Source: Achatina immaculata (taxonomy: Eukaryota; Mollusca; Gastropoda; Stylommatophora; Achatinidae). From it: a stretch of 64,000 bases of DNA. The stretch lies in assembly GCA_009760885.1 (NCBI GenBank), contig CM019704.1, forward strand, positions 14,696,929-14,760,928. Direction: 5' to 3'. Under the pieces are notes generated by a model. That model did no database searches. It worked only from the letters and a program-made list of their open reading frames with translations, and was not told the origin of the DNA. Shown here piece after piece: positions 21,103 to 31,990 of the stretch (position 1 is the first letter of the stretch; each line of letters opens with the position of its first letter). Made by a program: the position numbers and the translations under genes.

Positions 21103-21430
21103 TCATGTGCCGTGCCGACTGGCGTTGGCTGTTATGCTTCTCCAGAGTAAGCGATCCTTCATGCAGGCCATCAGCTCAGTTGGTGATCTCCTCTCACACC
21201 ACCCCGTCAGACTGTCCAGTATCATTTCTCTTGGTCTTCTTCTTGATCTTCTTCCTTCTATTTTTCCTGTTGTTATAATATTTTCAATGCCCCCTCTTCT
21301 CATTGCATGTCCTATGAAAGTACATTGTCTCTCTCTTATCTTTTTGACAAGGTTTTTTTGTCTCTCCAGCTCTTCTCCTACATTCTTCATTAGTTATTTT
21401 TGCTGTCCAGGGGATTCGCAACATTCTTCA
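21103..21430 (-). mobile_element. LINE family E, 3' end (RTE)
   Basis: The minus strand from 21430 gives LRIPWTAKITNEE, GEELERQKNLVKKIRERQ, FIGHAMRRGGIENIITTGK and the terminal ANASRHGT stop, followed by an (ATG)n tail. Nearly identical to the plus-strand copy at 34040-34510. Confidence 0.85.
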
Positions 21431-21951
21431 TTATTGTTAACCAAAGGTTATTATAATTAGTAAAATCCTCACGTATAATCCGTAACTTTAGACAAACTTG
21501 GATTCTCTCGTGTTGGCCGTTTATGTAAAATGACTTATACTATTATCATAATTCAATGTAGGAATTTTCAGAATAATTATGAAATATGAATATTTCCATA
21601 TCCTTCATTACATTTTTTAAAAAGTCAAGAAAACAAACGATACAAACTTGGCGAAATAAATGAAAACCGGAAAGAAGAAACTGTTTCCGGGGGCGTTCAG
21701 AATATTTTCCGGTTGGTGTCTTTTCGCATAGTTCCAACGGTCGTCCTTGTCTGGGCTAGCAAGCCGCGGGCGATTTCATTTTGAGGTTAAAAGTAGACAG
21801 ACAATAAGAACTTAAATTACTGATGTCAACTCCTCACTATCCACCCCTGTTATGGCAGCCAGTGGTGCAGGTAAACATGCTGAAAACAACCATTTGATAT
21901 GTCCTTGATCGTACATCTTACACCATTCCTGTGCCGTTAAACGTCACATAG
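21431..21951. other. Unassigned; possible promoter and tiny first exon
   Basis: 21640-21780 is enriched in CCGGAA/TTCCGG and CpG. ATGGCAGCCAGTGGTGCAG at 21852-21870 (MAASGA) is followed by GTAAAC, a weak splice donor. No further exon supports it. Confidence 0.2.
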
Positions 21952-22560
21952 GGCCCGCATGGTAGTTTGCCAAGTTTTCCTGTTTTCGGCGAGCTTTTCA
22001 ACCTCATCAAGGGATTTTATGCCAAATAACTTGGTCTCTCTTAACAATGTCCTCTTTAGAGTTTCACGTGGTCGACCTCTTTTTCTTCGCCCTGTTGTGG
22101 TCCACTTGATAGCTTGTTTTGGGATTCTCCGACTTTCTTCTCGTCACGTGACTGATGTATGTCCATCTCCGTTTTCTGATCACCCATGTGACCCATTCTG
22201 ATCACTCATCTGCATTATCTGTGCGTTGTTCTTGAACCTGTTTTACTTTATACCGAGTATTTTCCTTAGGCTTCTGTTTCCGAGTCTAATTTCTTGTCTA
22301 TATCTTCAGTTGTTTCCAGCTTTCGCATGCATAAATTAAGGTGCATATTATATTTGAATTGAACAATCTTAACTTGCTTTTTGTGCTTGCAACCTTTGAG
22401 TGCCATATGTTCTCAAGCTTTTGTAAACTGAATGTGGCTTTTGCAATATGAATTCTAGCTTCCTTTCTAGTGTCGCCATCCTGGTCTATGTAGCTGCCTA
22501 GGTATGCAAATTGGGTTACCTCTTCAACAGTTGTTCCTTCTACATATATTTTTCCTTGTG
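21952..22560 (-). mobile_element. LINE family A, C-terminal fragment with 3' end
   Basis: The minus strand gives RIPKQAIKWTTTGRRKRGRP, SLDEVEKLAENRKTWQTTMR, ALCDV and a stop, then AACGGCACAGGAATGG. Upstream motifs (a YLGSYIDQDGDTR-like stretch near 22480) match 10465-11822. Stops and frameshifts occur but identity is clear. Confidence 0.8.
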
Positions 22561-23087
22561 TTCTTGATGAAGACCATAAAAGAGAGACAAGAGGATAGAA
22601 AAATAACTTAGATTAAACCTCGGATGCCCTTTTTTTCCTACTCTGCCTGTTACTTTCCATGTTTGGACAGAATACCTGAAAGTAACTAACTCCAGAGCCC
22701 CGACATAGCTCTCCATATCACAGTCTAGATGTTTTTTAAAAAATTCATTTACAGCGTTTCCTAGTCTCTGTGAAGTGTTGAGAGACCGAAAGATGATAAC
22801 CGCTTACTTAAATCACTTGCCAAGGAGTGGCCAAACAGTCTATTAAAAAAGAGAAAAAAAAATTAAAAAGACATTTATTTTGCCTTTTAACGAGATTCGA
22901 ACCTATTTTTTCCAAATGAGAAACTGGGACGCGAAGTGGACAGCCTCAGCACCGTTTTTAAGTCTTTGACTTATTATGTGTATCCAAGTATTCAACTGAA
23001 AAAGTTGTTAAAAGTTGGACTTGTTATATACAAATAATGCTGGACGTTTTATGTTATATAAACATATACTGGCCCTATATACAAGAA
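22561..23087. other. Unassigned; weak tRNA-like remnant
   Basis: GAGATTCGAACCTA at about 22890 reads as a B box on the minus strand, with CCACTTCGCGTCCC upstream. This may be an old SINE. Nothing else recognised. Confidence 0.3.
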
Positions 23088-23315
23088 CAGTAGGATGTTG
23101 AGCAACAGAGTGCTCACCTAGGCAAGAGTGGGAGAAAAGGGCAAAGAACAGGCGTTTGTGGAAAATCCTTGCGGAAGCCCCAAGTGCTTGGGCACTTCAT
23201 ATATATACACAAAAGACATGTTTTGAGGTATCCCGACTTGCTCAAGACAGGCTGATCAGCTGGAGAACCTTTGATATCTTATGCTGCACTGGGAGTACAG
23301 AGGACTTAATGAAGG
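23088..23315 (+). mobile_element. LINE family B 3' end joined to family C 3' end
   Basis: 23095-23195 matches the last ~100 bp of family B (GCAGAAGCCCCAAG-type end, GGGCACTTCA). 23205-23312 matches the family C tail (SRLAQDR, GSTED). A short (AT)n tract separates them. The same order occurs at 19246-20152. Confidence 0.65.
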
Positions 23316-23496
23316 AATGTATGTGTATATACATATACACACGCAAATAATATTGGTCTTCTTTTGTGGTGTCTTTTGAGTCTGATCTTTTTAGTTTTTT
23401 TTTAATCAAGTGACGAAAATGAGACAAATCATCGTTACTAATCTGGAAAGACGGTCAGAATGTTATTTAGGAAGGACTATCACTGAGGTTGTCCAT
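23316..23496. other. No gene seen
   Basis: AT-rich; TATACATA repeats near 23325-23345. Confidence 0.4.
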
Positions 23497-23990
23497 TCAG
23501 ATCAGATGAGTTCCATGCCCTGCTGAAGGATGTAGGCGGTCATCTCTCCATCTCGGTCGTTCTTCCGTGTCTCGAATCAGTTCAGTTGTTGTTTGCACAC
23601 CAAACCACGCAGTCAGGCCATCTAGGTATGTCTGTCTTCTTCTTCTCTCACCAAACCACGCAGTCAGGCCATCTAGGTATGTCTGTCTTCTTCTTCTCTC
23701 ACCAAACCAAGCAGTCAGGCCATCTAGGTATGTCTGTCTTCTTCTTCTCTCACCAAACCAAGCAGTCAGGCCATCTAGGTATGTCTGTCTTCTTCTTCTC
23801 TCACCAAACCATGCAGTCAGGACATCTAGGTATGTTTGTCTTCTTTGCCCTCTCTGTCTTTTGCCTTTTACCTTTCCAGTCATGATCAATTTTTCGATAC
23901 CTTCATGCCTACAGATGTGTGAGAGAAACTTTGATTTTCTTTTTCTTCTTTATGGCACCAGTTTAGAATATTCTTTAGCCTGCTTCATTT
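23497..23990 (-). mobile_element. RTE-type LINE C-terminus with internal repeat expansion
   Basis: The minus strand reads FLSHICRHEGIEKLIMTGKV, then GKRQRG, an expanded block of RQTYLDGLTAWFGE, and finally TTTELIRDTEERPRWRD. This is the basic C-terminal segment of RTE-like proteins, in which RQTYLDGLTAWFG normally occurs once. A 51-bp duplication raised it to five copies without breaking the frame. Confidence 0.82.
23601..23855. repeat. 51-bp minisatellite x5 inside LINE coding sequence
   Basis: CAAACCA landmarks at 23601, 23652, 23703, 23754 and 23805 give an exact 51-bp (17-codon) period. Units are almost identical, so the expansion is recent relative to the element. Confidence 0.95.
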
Positions 23991-24279
23991 GTTTTTATGG
24001 CTGTCCATGGCATGCAAAGCACAATAATTAGTGTTTGAGTATATAACTATACACGGAGCCACTGCAGTAAAGTGTGGTACCAAAATGTATAAACTAGGAA
24101 AAAAGTAGGAACAGCTTTATTACTTAACGAGTACACAGCTGGGACCATCCCATAATCCCAACTCCTCCGTCTTCGCCGCCTATTTTAGCATAACTTGGAC
24201 TTCATAGATCAGTCCAACAAATTATTAGAATTTTTCCGTCATCGTCACTGCCCAGAAAATGTCCTTCGGGAAGCATTCG

Positions 24280-25608
24280 GTTCTAAGGACTGTTATTGCC
24301 GGAGGTGGGGTGGAGAATTCGCTCTCCGCTCCAACGGCGTGCGTCTCAAATAGCCTCTGGCAGTCAGGTCCAGCTCCTGGCTTTCTCGTGGCAGAACTGT
24401 TTAAACTGACAGGGAAAGGGGCGAAGGCGAATATCTAGCGCCTGAAAACCAGACACTTAGGGTAGATGAGAGGCACGTTTGGTAGCTCATCTACCGCTGC
24501 TGGTGGGATTCTTCAGATGCCGTGTGTGGAGCGGTGCTCCTCCCGGCCAGTGAAGAGAGGTGCAAATGGAGTTGCCGCGCGGCACCACTGCGGAAAAGGT
24601 GGTAGAAAGGATAAAGCGAAGCAAACAGTCAAATCACGGCACCTCTGGTCTTGAGGTCGGCTACGTCATAAGTGCACTCATATCGGGTGAAATGCCTGAA
24701 CTAGCTTAACATAGAGGTTAAGACACTGCTGGCGAGACTCTTCGAATGCCGCGCGTGGAGTGAAGCTCCTCCCGATCAAGGAAGAAACTGAGGAAAAGAA
24801 ATAAGGGTTGTGTGCGGCGCCGATGCGAAAAGGTGAAGGAAAGGATAAAGTGAAGTTTAATCGATATGTCCAGTAGTATCGCTGCGAGAGCTACACATAC
24901 CACGCCACTTCCGCTCTAGAGGTCGGTTAAGCCCGATATACACCCATACTGGTGAAATATGCCTAAACCGGCTCACACCAGGGGTGAAACTTGATGGCTA
25001 CACATGTCACGGTACCTCTGCTCTAGAGGTCGGTCACGCCCCAAACACGCCCATACTGGGATAATATGCCTAAACCGGTTCCACCCAAGGGTGAAAGTCA
25101 CTAGTGGCGAGGATTCGTCCTCCTGGACAAAAGCTCCATCCTGGTCACAACTAGGAAGGGTAGCAGCCACGACCACAAAATGCTGAAGTCGGAGACGCTG
25201 GACCAGTGCAGTCTAGATAGGCAACCACCTCTCACCCGGCGGGGATGTATGCGTATCCTAATCACGCAGAGGTTTTCCGGTGAGAAAGTCTAACACTGGA
25301 CTGGATGGGCAACCACCTTTCACCCGGCGGTGATACAAGGGTATCTCAAAACACGTCGAGTTTTTCCGATGAGAAAGTCCAACTCTAGATTAAACTGGTG
25401 CAACGAAAACCACGGTGTCACGCAATCCCGCTTCTGAGACCCACCAAGAATACAGGCTCAAGCCCTGCAATGCTCTGAACCTTTGTGGTCCTCTCGGGGA
25501 TCTCGTGTGGTCCTTTCGGGGACCACACGACTTAACGAGGACCACAGGCGTAAATTCAGTAGGATCACAGGGCGGTCTTGGGTTGTAGAAGCGAACGAAG
25601 AAAAAGAA
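24280..25608 (+). mobile_element. Unknown retro-unit, copy 3 (longest)
   Basis: It starts GTTCTAAGGACTGTTATTGC and ends GCGAACGAAGAAAAAGAAG. Flanks GGAAGCATTC (24269-24278) and GGAAAGCATTC (25609-25619) look like a 10-11 bp target duplication, and removing the insert restores the Penelope reading frame. In order it has a unique 5' segment of ~210 bp, two diverged ~235-bp repeats (landmark GGAGCGGTGCTCCTCCCGG and its relative), ~100-bp repeats around CTCTAGAGGTCGG, two 88-bp repeats around GTGAGAAAGTC, and a unique 3' end. At 1329 bp it has no frame of meaningful length. I do not recognise the family. Confidence 0.8.
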
Positions 25609-26216
25609 GGAAAGCATTCAACCGCATCCAACTAGTGAGCCGGAAAGAAGCATTCAGAAAAAAAAAACCTGTTACCCCATCTGACAGAGTTAAATTAGTA
25701 CTTCCTTTTCACCCCCTTGGTCAGATGGTTAAGAAAATTCTTTATCATCATCTGCCACTAATCCAGCTCGACCCCGACACTCGCGACATTTTCTCCGATA
25801 CACGCCTATTAGCATACAAACGGGAACAAAATCTTAAGGACGTCATCGCCCATAGCCATTTGAAGCGGAATCTTGCATATGTTGGCACTAGAAAATGTAA
25901 CCGCCCTCGCTCTGTTACCTGCCCTGTATTCTGGGAAGTGAAAACGATCACCTTTTCCAAAACTATCATCATTCTCCATGAGGGATTCACATCCGAGTCC
26001 CACAGTGTAATATAAGTCATTGTATGCAAAAGATGCAGGATAACTTATATTGGTGAAACTGGCCTCAGATTAGGGGACCGCATACAGGAACAACTACACC
26101 TAACATTCTCCTCTTCCACAATCATAATCCCTCCCTACTAAGTTCCACTCCCTTCTCACTTGTTATGCATAGTTCAGAACATCCTCACAGCATCACATTC
26201 CAACCCCTCTACCCCA

Positions 26217-26366
26217 ACTACAATCACCTATTTCACTTTCTCCTGGCTAGATTACCACTGTATCAATCTCTCTCCCCTATACGCTACCCAAACTACAATC
26301 ACCTATTTCACCTTCTCCTGGCTAGATTACTACTGTATCAATCTCTCTCCCCTATACGCTTTCTCC
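26217..26366. repeat. 75-bp tandem duplication in the Penelope 3' region
   Basis: ACTACAATCACCTATTTCAC begins at 26217 and again at 26292, with the following ~75 bp nearly identical. Confidence 0.85.
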
Positions 26367-26520
26367 ACCCACCACCCTCAGTTACGACCCACCTATCATA
26401 CATCTCAAGTCTCCATTCAAATACTATCTACACTCCATCATACGCATTTCTGTCACACAGCGTCGGACAAGCCACAGCTTCTTACAAATTACAACTAAGT
26501 GCTCTATTCATTTTATTATT

Positions 26521-26572
26521 ATTATTATTTTTAACACAGCATTGATATGAATTTATACTTTATCTCCCCCCC

Positions 26573-26627
<55 letters not shown>
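26521..26627. repeat. (ATT)n, (CT)n and (AT)n microsatellites
   Basis: Short ATT array near 26513-26530, CT array 26572-26590 and AT array 26591-26627. Confidence 0.9.
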
Positions 26628-26630
<3 letters not shown>

Positions 26631-26829
26631 CTTCGCCCTGCGTGTTTTTGTATGATTAAGGCTCATGCCGAAACATCACAACTGTGTACTCGTTAAGCAA
26701 TAAAACTATTCCTATATTTTGATATGGAAAGCATTCTTCTTAGGAAGCACATTTCAGTGGCCTTTATTCTTTGTTCTAATTGTTTATTCATGGTCCATGT
26801 TTCACATGCATAGAGTAGAATATGTTCTA

Positions 26830-28321
26830 TACTGTTACAAAAAAAAAGAAACACAACAAATACGATTTTGCTATTTTAACTGAAGTTTTACTGATCAGAC
26901 AAGGGCAAATAGCCTGAAACGTTCACTTGGACATCAACTTCACGTGCTGACCTGAATTGTACTCAGCAGATGATTCATGAGCACAGAAAAGCGACACTAG
27001 TCAAAACAGCATTTTTGACAATAACAGGTTCAAGAGAATCCCGTGAAACTTACTGAACACAAAACTCACTGACTATGTTATTGAATGCCTTTAAAAGATT
27101 AACGTTCAATCAATTCGTTTGAAAAATTCAATGCGCAAGTATGGCTCTTCTCACTACAGAAGAACGACTCATCATCATTAGATGTTTACAGACTGGACAG
27201 TCACAAAGTATAGTGGTCAGACAATTTAATGTGGTTAGAAGCACCATTAGTCGCCTTTGGAGATGATTTCAAGAAACTGGCTCAGTTGCAGACCGGCCGC
27301 ATAGTCACAACTCCTGCTGAAGACCGCTTCATACGGCTGCGTCACCTCAAGAATCGATTTGCATCTGCGTCCTCAGCAGTCAAGCCAATGACAGCAGCTC
27401 GTCAAATTTCAAATCAAACGGTCAGGAACCGGCTGCACGACGCTGGTCTTTGGGCTAGAAGACCCTACATAGGTCCTGTTCTTACGGACCGGCATTGCCA
27501 GAACCGACTGCAGTGGACGAACTAGCATCGTCAATGGAGCGCTGTGAATGATTGGAGAAGGGTTTAGTTTAGTGATGAATCATTCTTTCTGGTCCAGCGA
27601 CACGATAGATGGTGAAGAGTTTACAGTAGAGTCCATGAGAGCTACACCCAAAACTGCGTCGATGAGGCTCCTCCACATGATGGTGGAGGTGTACTGGTGT
27701 GGGGGACGATCAACTTCATGGGAATAAGTGACCTGGTGCAAAATGAAGGACACCTGAGTGCCCAACGGTGGGTCGCTGAAATTCTTCGTCCTCACATCCT
27801 TCCCCTTCTGGCTGCACCAGAGTCGATTTTTCAGCAGGATAATGCTGAACCTCATCTGGCACAACTCACCACCCAGTTCCTCGCTGACAACAACGTCCAG
27901 ACCATTCCTTGCCCATCTATGTCATCAGACATGAACCCAATAGAACACTTATGGGATGAATTCAACAGACAAGTCCGTCAGTGAGATGTGGCCCAACCAA
28001 TCTCCGACAGTTGTCTCTTGCACTGCGGGTAGAGTGGGCAGCCATCCCACAACAACAGATCCAACGGCTAATCAGATCCATGTCAAGGAGATGCCGTTCT
28101 CTGATACAGGCCAGAGGAGGCCGTACACCTTACTGAAACGGAGACCTAAATGGCAAAGAATGCACACCAACTTTAATGAGCATCATTTCATTGTTGAAGT
28201 CTTAAAGTTTCTTCATGCCAAGATTGAAACATTAATTCCGTACAATAAAATTTTGATACTAGTTCGAAATGTGGTGTTCATTATGACTACAGTGGTGTTG
28301 TGTTTCTTTTTTTGAACAGTA
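26830..28321 (+). mobile_element. Tc1/mariner-superfamily transposon, copy 1
   Basis: The terminal sequences TACTGTTAC...GAAACACAAC (26830) and inverted TACTGTTC...GAAACACAAC (ending 28321) are flanked by TA dinucleotides. Length is 1492 bp. It lies inside LINE family G and is therefore younger than that copy. Confidence 0.88.
27141..28136 (+). pseudogene. Tc1-like transposase (DD34E), broken
   Basis: The start is ATG at 27141 (MALLTTEERLIIIRCLQTGQ), a paired-like HTH with STISRLWR. Catalytic-core motifs are FSDESFFLVQRHDR (first Asp), QQDNAEPHLAQL (second Asp) and MNPIEHLWDE (Glu). A TGA ends the first frame near 27264, a ~14-bp deletion follows relative to copy 2, and more stops come before the C-terminal IQARGGRTPY-stop at 28136. 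It would cut and paste at TA sites if intact; it is not. Confidence 0.88.
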
Positions 28322-29560
28322 TATATAGCATATTAAAACTTTCTTAATTCCAATGACACTTTTTGATTTGCTAATATGTTCTTCATTTCTCCAAAAGCTA
28401 TCTTTGTCACTGCTGTACTGGATCTGATTTCATCGGTGTACCTGCCGGCAGGTGCTATAACTATATCTAAATATTTGTATCTTTTGATCTGTATTAATGT
28501 CTTCTCCTGCACTATAATTCTGCGTTCTGGTATTTTCTTTTTCTTGGATATCATCATTACTTCTGTTTTATTGATGTTTAACCTCTTTTTTTCGCTATCT
28601 TTCGTGACTTTGTTTTGTTTTTGCAAAGTTTCCTACTCTCTGCTATCAGTACTGTGTCATCTGCATGTCTGATGTTATTTACTCTCTTTCCTCCAGTTTT
28701 TACTCCATCGTATTTTCTTGATTTCTCTCATTATTATTTCACTGTATAAAGAGAAGAGATCTGGTCTCGTACATCTTTTTATTTGTTGAAACTCGCTGAT
28801 GTCCACTCTTACTGCTGCCGTTTGTTGTCAGTAGATGTTTTTTTTTTTTTACTATTTATAGGGCTCTTCCATCAATTCCCAGTTTCTCAAGAATCTTACA
28901 CATTTCTTCTCGTCTTACTCTGTCAAATACTTTAGTGTAAACCATGATGCACACATACAGATCTCTGTTCACTTCTAGTGATAGTTCTATTAACATCCTT
29001 ATTATGAAAATTGCATTTGTTGTTCCTTTTCCTTCTACAAATCCACATTGTTCTTCTGATATTTCTGGTTTAATCTTGTTTCTCATCCTCATCATTATAA
29101 TTCTTAGAAGTATCTTTGTGATGTGGCTTATAAGACTTATCGTACAGTGCTGATTACATTGAATATCTCATGCCTTCTTTAGAAGTGTAATGAAGATTGA
29201 CTTAGTTAAGTTTTTTGGTATTTCTTCTGTGTGATATATTGCATTTGGTAGTTCTGTGACTTTTTCCATTTCAAAATCTTCCAAAGCTTTTATCATTTCT
29301 GTTGTGATGTTATATGGTCATGCAGCTTTGCAGGTTTTCATTCATCTTAGTGCATTTCTGACTTCATCCATCACGATTGGTGGGCCTTCTTTCTTTCCTC
29401 TAGTTGTAATATTGGCCCATCATTATATAACTATCTAATATACTCCATAACGCTGTCCCTTTCCTTGATTACATTCCTTTTTTTTATCTGGTCGTCCATT
29501 ATGTCAACAATTTCTAGCCAATATTTTATTAACCCTTTCCTCTCCTTCTCTCCGCCACAC

Positions 29561-31584
29561 CTTTCACCCCAAACCCCACCCTTTCCTATGTCAATAAATG
29601 TCAAGAATTCAAGGAACCTACCTCAATAACATTATGTCAAAATATAAAATTTAACACCCCACCCACTTGCCCCCACCCACACAAAACAATTTCCAGGTAA
29701 TTGTAACTGAAATCTTAAAAATGTTTGTATTATCACACTTGAATCTATAAAAAAAAGTAGGAGAAAATAAAATGTGATAAATGATGAAGCGTCGTATACG
29801 GTATAATTTTCATAAAAACCACTGTACTGAATTTGAATGCATCTACTAACATTTACAGTCATTTTATAATGAATTTTCTTCTTATGATTTATTTCTTTGT
29901 TGTCAGTTTGTCTTGAACCCTCGCTCCCCGGTAACAGTTGTCAAACTTGTTCAGATCTGTCTGCCTGTCTGCCTGTCTGTCTGTCTGTCTGTCTGCTTGT
30001 TGTTGGAGAAATGTTGTAAGCCAGTGCAACCCCCTTCCCCCCCCCCCCAATTAATATGTTTTCACCCCCCCCCCAAAAAAAGGTATTCATAAAATAGAAT
30101 GGTATAGTATGGTATGTGCCAAGACACGGCACTAATTAAAGTACTTCGCAATTGTGTAAAGCCGCCAGCCAGGTGATAAACTGAACTACTTTTTCTTCCT
30201 CTATCTACTGATACTATCTGAGGAATTTTAATGTGTAACTGAGAATGAACACATCTCAACAGTTTGAGAACCACTAACACTCAAATTGATAATAGCAATT
30301 ACACATATTTATTATGGGGAAAATGAGTGGTGAATAAGTGAGGATGTAGCAATAAATTGAGTAAACAGATGAATAATCCAACTCCTCTCCCGACGAGAAC
30401 TAGTTGGCCATGTCGGTAGGGAGTCGGCAACAATCACTCTCAGCTAGGAAAAACAGCCATTCAACATGATGGAATAAGAGCCAACTTAATAACTCACTGA
30501 AAATTCCATGGATCCTTACGTACAATTTCACATCATCAAAAATAAGTCCGCAAAAATCTCAATAGAACTAATTCCCATTTCTTCAATTACAAACTATTTC
30601 TAACAACTCGTAGCTGCGTCAAAAATTTACACATTGGATCTATGAAGAAAAAAAACTAACAGATCACATTCTAGCATCCTATGTGAAACATCCTTCTCAG
30701 TCAAACTCTACATAATGAATTTGTAATCATAATGAATCTCAAACTACTAATCAATCTAATCCTTATCATCCTACGTAAGAGTGTGGTCCTTAAATATGAA
30801 CTACAATTCTTATTCCTAAATCTTCCCGAAGATTCTGTCTCGTGGAATATGAAAATCATGATTAAAACATTTCTGCCTAAAATCTCAATCCATGCAAAAA
30901 TTACCTGTTTATGACATTGGACAATAAACTAAAAACAACAATCCTATTTTAAGCTTTAGTCTCACTAAAAATAACGAATTAAACAAACATATCATAAATA
31001 ACTTTAGTTAACTGTAAAAAATCCAGTCCCTGGAAATGATAAGAAATGGCCTTCAACGTGTCAAACCTGACCTATAGCTGACCTGCACTTTTTAAAAACA
31101 TAACTAAGGGCGCTAACCACTACGTCAATCTACCAAATTAATCCCTGGTTAACTCCCCTAAGAGTTAAATAAAAGATCAGAATTACAGAATTAAGGAATT
31201 CTGTTATATTCACCGATTGGACCGCCCTCTCACAGCACCTGGCACTAAGTGCTTTGATCTACTCTTCATTATCTCCATCAACATACAACGACTGTTAAAC
31301 ATCCGTGGCCATCTTTCGGGTGCTCTGAAGTCGTCATGTATGCTTTGCCAACAGCCAAGTCTCACCCTCTAGGTTGCCTCATTCTAGACTGCCTTGCTAA
31401 TTAATAATTATCAGTGAAATCTTTTGTCTCATCTGCTTTCTTACAAGGAGTGATGATAGCTCGATAGAGATAATTATTTGTTTAAACAGGTAACATTCTG
31501 AGTACACACATCACACAAAGATCAGAGTCAGTGTGATCTTAGTGATTTCAGCTCGGAGGCTACATGTTTCAGGGTTTTAGACTC
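29561..31584. other. No gene seen; (TCTG)n and C-runs
   Basis: (CTGT)n at about 29958-29996, C-runs at 30034-30048 and 30064-30074, AT-rich elsewhere. GTTTGAGAACCACTA near 30260 resembles a hAT end without a located partner. ACGTAGTGGTTAGCGCC on the minus strand near 31100 is A-box-like only. Confidence 0.4.
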
Positions 31585-31990
31585 CTGTTCCTAGACTCGT
31601 AAATAATTTACTTTTCTCTCTAATATACAGTTTATTTTACTTATAAGTTACACTTTTTTCTCGAATGTGCTGCTCTCTGACTCTTAAATTACTTGCCTTT
31701 ATCTCTTTTATACTGTTCTATTTTTACTTGTAAATTACTTAGTTTTCCATTCTAATTTACGTTTTTTAACTCGTGTGAATTATTTACTTTTTTCTTTGAT
31801 AGATCAGTAAATAATATAGAACTGATAGATCTGTAAATAAACAGTAAATAATTCATCCGTGTTAAAAAACGGTAGACTGGTTTTTTTTTTTTTAACTCTG
31901 ATGAACTATTTACTTGTTTTCTCTGATGTACTGTTCTTTGACTCGTAAATTACTTACTTTCCTCTTATATTTCGTTTTAGGCTTTGACCA
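31585..31990. repeat. Degenerate ~45-bp tandem array
   Basis: About seven diverged units start with ACTCGTAAATTACTTACTTT-like sequence, with TATACTGTTC-like second halves. Part of the block near 31800-31860 is inverted. Confidence 0.6.

Larger units (their letters stand above)
24042..26720 (+). mobile_element. Penelope-like retroelement, 3' part, split by retro-unit copy 3
   Basis: Joining 24190-24278 to 25620 gives KLLEFFRHRHCPENVLREAF then NRIQLVSRKEAF, KLVLPFHPLGQMVKKI, LLAYKREQNLKDV and KCNRPRSVTCPVF. After one TAA at 26013 comes VIVCKRCRITYIGETGLRLG, the GIY-YIG nuclease of Penelope elements (R in LRLGD present). 26120-26630 is degenerate with a 75-bp duplication and microsatellites. 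The 3' end (CTGTGTACTCGTTAAGCAAT near 26682) recurs inverted at about 24085-24137, as expected of Penelope terminal repeats with an inverted partial copy. It is 5'-truncated and lacks the reverse transcriptase. Confidence 0.8.
26728..29560 (-). mobile_element. LINE family G (RTE-like), interrupted by a Tc1 element
   Basis: From 29540 leftward come DIMDDQIKK-type linker sequence, EEQCGFVEGKGTTNAIFIIR (reverse transcriptase motif), YTKVFDRVRREEM, then 28626-28333 with NINKTEVMMISKKKK, YKYLDIVIAPAGRYTDEI and VSLELRK. The frame resumes beyond the transposon at 26828-26735 with LLYACETWTMNKQLEQRIKA and TEMCFLRRML. The two halves are consecutive parts of one protein. The catalytic xxDD region is lost around 28700-28860. 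Confidence 0.83.

Noticed and set aside
23601..23855. CRISPR-like array
   Set aside because: Repeats are contiguous 51-bp units without unique spacers, inside LINE coding sequence of a eukaryote.
23567..24031. Plus-strand 154-codon frame with repeated SGHLGMSVFFFSHQT-like units
   Set aside because: Antisense of the LINE minisatellite; the minus strand carries the family motif.
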